Source: Burkholderiales bacterium | Lineage (GTDB): Bacteria; Pseudomonadota; Gammaproteobacteria; Burkholderiales; SG8-39 | Assembly: GCA_027457185.1 (NCBI GenBank) | Contig: DAIDTN010000244.1 | Location: forward strand, 1-18,571 | Direction: 5' to 3' | Length of the DNA stretch: 18,571 nt | Shown: piece by piece, positions 16,617 through 18,571 of the stretch | Position numbering within the stretch: position 1 is the stretch's first letter | How the letters are laid out: every line of letters starts with the position of its first letter | Made by a program: the position numbers and the translations under genes | Notes under the pieces: generated by a model | What the model was told of the DNA's origin: nothing | The model's database searches: none | The model's input: the letters and a program-made list of their open reading frames with translations, nothing else

Positions 16617-16687
16617 GAGGCTCGTGCCTCGCGATGCGCCGCAAACCGAGCGCAAGGCACGGGCCCTACTGCTACAGGACATTCACT

Positions 16688-17653
16688 ATGAGCATCGACA
16701 TACGGCTGCCGCCGCCCGAATCCGCCTCGGGCCAAGCTGTGATCAAGGAATTCAGCGATCCGAGCCCGATGACGCCGGTCCAGCCGGTGCAACTCGGGCC
16801 GGACGACACGTTCCAGTTCAGCTGCCACAAGGGCATCGCCTGTTTCAACAAGTGCTGCCAGAACATCGACATCATGCTTGCGCCCTATGACGTGCTGCGG
16901 CTGAAGAAACGCCTCGGGATATCATCGCGCGACTTTATCGACAACTTTACCCGTGACTTCCAGATGGACGGCCACGGCATGCCGGGGCTGAAGCTCGCAA
17001 CCAAGGATGAATCCCCGGCCTGCGTGTTCCTCAGGCCGGAGGGCTGTGGCGTGTACGCCGACCGGCCTTCGGCCTGCCGCTACTACGCGCTCGGCCTGCT
17101 GTCGATGCGCAAGAAGGACTCGCCCACCGATGAAGATTCGTATTTCGTGGTGAAAGAGGACCATTGCCTCGGTCACCAGGAGCCGAAGACGCAGACGGTG
17201 CGCGACTACCGCAAAGAGCAGGGGCTGGAGGACTACGACGCGATCAACCGCGAATGGCGCCAGATCGTGCTGAAAAAGCGCTCCAGCGGCCCGACCATAG
17301 GCAAGCCCTCCGAGCGCAGCATGGAGCTGTTCTATCTCGCGAGCTACAACCTGGACGGCTTTCGCGATTTCATTTCGACCGCCGGTTTCGCCGAGCTGTT
17401 CGAACTCGATCCGGCGGAAAAAGAGACGCTGCTGGCGAACGACGAGGCGCTGCTGCGATTTGCTTTCCGCTTCCTCAAGCAGGCGCTGTTCGGCGAGATC
17501 ACCATCCCGGTGCGCGCCGACGCGGCGGCGAAGCGGCACGAGCGCTACCGCCAGCGAGTGGAGCAGATGGAGCGCGAGGGCGCCGAGCGTAAGTCGATGG
17601 ACCAGGACGCGCAGTACGAAAGCCTGAAGCACGAGGGCCAGGACGACGAATGA
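16688..17653 (+). CDS. YkgJ-family cysteine-cluster (putative Zn/Fe-chelating) protein
   Basis: The family is named after E. coli YkgJ and is thought to bind a metal or an Fe-S cluster through conserved cysteines; no reaction is established. From the chosen start the product has 321 residues, longer than minimal YkgJ proteins. The signature is F-S-C-x5-C-F-x2-C-C with C46, C52, C56 and C57, then C112, C120 and C130 (ACVFLRPEGCGVYADRPSAC) and C160. The C-terminal half (about 180-321) is helical and charged, with no domain I recognise. The ATG at 16688 is preferred over the in-frame ATG at 16634 because it has an ACAGGA site 8 nt upstream and because MSIDIRLPPP reads as a normal N-terminus. No signal peptide is seen, so the protein should be cytoplasmic. 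It is followed after 7 nt by the cbbQ-like gene, so both are probably one unit. A role in metal-centre handling for a nearby enzyme is inference. Confidence 0.85.
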   Translation: MSIDIRLPPPESASGQAVIKEFSDPSPMTPVQPVQLGPDDTFQFSCHKGIACFNKCCQNIDIMLAPYDVLRLKKRLGISSRDFIDNFTRDFQMDGHGMPGLKLATKDESPACVFLRPEGCGVYADRPSACRYYALGLLSMRKKDSPTDEDSYFVVKEDHCLGHQEPKTQTVRDYRKEQGLEDYDAINREWRQIVLKKRSSGPTIGKPSERSMELFYLASYNLDGFRDFISTAGFAELFELDPAEKETLLANDEALLRFAFRFLKQALFGEITIPVRADAAAKRHERYRQRVEQMEREGAERKSMDQDAQYESLKHEGQDDE

Positions 17654-17660
17654 GCGAGGC

Positions 17661-18485
17661 ATGAACGATCTGCACGACACCCGGCGGCTGGATGCCGATC
17701 TCGACCGCATCGAAACCGAGCCCTACTACGAGCCGGTGGGCGCGGAGGTGGCGCTGTTCGAGGCGGCGTGGGCGAGCCGGGTGCCGGTGCTGCTGAAGGG
17801 GCCGACCGGCTGCGGCAAGACGCGCTTTGTCGAGCACATGGCCTGGCGCCTGGCGCGGCCGCTGGTGACGGTATCCTGCCACGACGATCTCACCGCCTCC
17901 GACCTGGTCGGGCGCTACCTGATCGTCGACAACGAGACCGTATGGGTGGACGGGCCGCTCGCGCGCGCGGTGCGCACGGGCAGCCTCTGTTATCTCGACG
18001 AGATCGTGGAGGCGCGCAAGGACACCACCGTGGTGATCCACCCGCTCGCCGACAGCCGCCGCATCCTGCCGATGGAGAAGCGCGGCGAGCTGCTGCGCGC
18101 GCCGGCCGAGTTCATGCTGATCCTGTCCTACAACCCGGGCTATCAGAGCGTGCTGAAGGAGCTGAAGCATTCGACGCGGCAGCGCTTCGTCGCAATCGAG
18201 TTCGACTACCCGCGCGCCGACCTGGAGGCGAAGATCGTCGTCACCGAGACCGGCATCGACGCTTCCACGGCACAGCGCCGGGTGAAGTGCGCCGCGATGA
18301 CGCGAAACCTGAAGGGCAGCGGCCTGGACGAAGGCGCGAGCACGCGCCTCTTGGTGCACGCGGCGCAACTGATGCAGCGCGGCGTGGCGCCGCGCCCCGC
18401 CTGCGCCGCGGCGATTTCGCTCGCCCTCTCCGACGACCCGGAAATGCTCGCCGCGATCGACGAACTTGCATCGGCAGTATTCTAG
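17661..18485 (+). CDS. CbbQ/NirQ/NorQ-type MoxR AAA+ ATPase
   Basis: These hexameric AAA+ ATPases remodel or activate a metallo-enzyme with a VWA-domain partner. CbbQ-CbbO activates RubisCO, and NorQ-NorD helps mature nitric oxide reductase. The product has 274 residues, the family size. Walker A GPTGCGKT is at 47-54, Walker B LCYLDE at 109-114, and a sensor-1 Asn is N158 in SYNPG. Family stretches EPYYEPVG, SCHDDLTASDLVGRYL, EARKDTTVVIHPL and STRQRFVAIEFDYP are intact, as is the C-terminal EGASTRLLVHAAQL helix. CbbQ itself is the closest match from memory. It begins 7 nt after the ykgJ-like stop with no well-placed ribosome binding site, which suggests coupling. The expected VWA partner is not in the remaining 86 nt, and no cbbLS/cbbM or nor gene is in view. 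The client could therefore be AprBA or something beyond the window. Confidence 0.93.
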   Translation: MNDLHDTRRLDADLDRIETEPYYEPVGAEVALFEAAWASRVPVLLKGPTGCGKTRFVEHMAWRLARPLVTVSCHDDLTASDLVGRYLIVDNETVWVDGPLARAVRTGSLCYLDEIVEARKDTTVVIHPLADSRRILPMEKRGELLRAPAEFMLILSYNPGYQSVLKELKHSTRQRFVAIEFDYPRADLEAKIVVTETGIDASTAQRRVKCAAMTRNLKGSGLDEGASTRLLVHAAQLMQRGVAPRPACAAAISLALSDDPEMLAAIDELASAVF

Positions 18486-18571
18486 GTACGGCGTATCGAA
18501 TGTTGTTGCATGCGACGAACGGACCTGCGCGCTGCGCGCGCCAACCGTGTTTTCCGTACGGATGTAAAGCG
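18486..18571. other. Right-edge tail without a recognisable gene
   Basis: These 86 bases follow the CbbQ-like gene to the window end. A 24-codon open stretch from ATG 18500 runs off the edge, but its translation resembles nothing I know, and a ribosome binding site is lacking. A GC-rich alternating stretch (18527-18540) and a CCGTACGG palindrome (18554-18561) are visible. No terminator with a T-tract is seen. Confidence 0.4.

Noticed and set aside
12627..16682. A 1351-codon open frame on the minus strand opposite sat, aprB and aprA
   Set aside because: Its translation is rich in Arg, His, Ala, Leu and Val with no domain. It is the antisense of three clearly recognised genes, and such long stop-free shadows are common in GC-rich DNA.
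16634..16687. Alternative ykgJ start 18 codons upstream
   Set aside because: It lacks a ribosome binding site, overlaps a possible leader pairing, and adds an atypical basic segment. The ATG at 16688 has a well-spaced ACAGGA site.
18500..18571. Possible start of the next gene, such as a CbbO-like VWA partner, at ATG 18500
   Set aside because: Only 24 codons are visible. They lack any resemblance to VWA partners, and no ribosome binding site precedes them.

Overview
The window is GC-rich, densely coded DNA, most likely from a sulfur-oxidising betaproteobacterium. The best evidence is an adjacent sat-aprB-aprA set (ATP sulfurylase plus dissimilatory APS reductase). In such bacteria these enzymes run in the oxidative direction, from sulfite to APS to sulfate with ATP recovered. 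The proteobacterial gene content (MdtABC-type efflux, BepA-type M48 protease, MoaC) argues against a deltaproteobacterial or archaeal sulfate reducer. The taxonomic call is inference from gene content, not from a marker tree.

Layout. (1) 2-9003, plus strand: a tripartite RND efflux operon. It holds a membrane-fusion protein cut by the left edge (mdtA), two different RND pumps (mdtB, mdtC) and a NodT/OprM-type outer-membrane lipoprotein. mdtB/mdtC and mdtC/outer-membrane factor overlap by 4 nt each, so they are translationally coupled. (2) 9248-10474, plus: a single-gene unit for a predicted surface or periplasmic lipoprotein, a fibronectin-III-like domain followed by what reads as a seven-bladed beta-propeller. 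(3) 10521-11030, minus: moaC (molybdenum cofactor). It is divergent, by only 19 nt, from (4) 11050-12474, plus: a BepA/YfgC-like periplasmic M48 metalloprotease with a TPR tail. (5) 12750-16511, plus: sat, aprB, aprA. (6) 16688-18485, plus: a YkgJ-type cysteine-cluster protein and a CbbQ/NorQ-type MoxR AAA+ ATPase, only 7 nt apart. They are separated from aprA by 176 nt that hold two strong hairpins, the second resembling an intrinsic terminator.

How the genes work together. Sat and AprBA form the terminal cytoplasmic sulfite-oxidation route. The genes for the usual AprBA electron partners (aprM or qmoABC) are not next to it here. The YkgJ-like protein (eight cysteines) and the CbbQ-like ATPase are plausible maturation or remodelling factors. 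Their placement directly behind aprBA, with no RubisCO or nitric oxide reductase gene in view, is the most interesting aspect of the window. The efflux operon, the propeller lipoprotein and the moaC/bepA pair look like independent units.

No tRNA, rRNA, CRISPR array, insertion sequence or integrase was seen. Both ends of the window cut through genomic context: mdtA lacks its N-terminus, and whatever follows the cbbQ-like gene is not visible.
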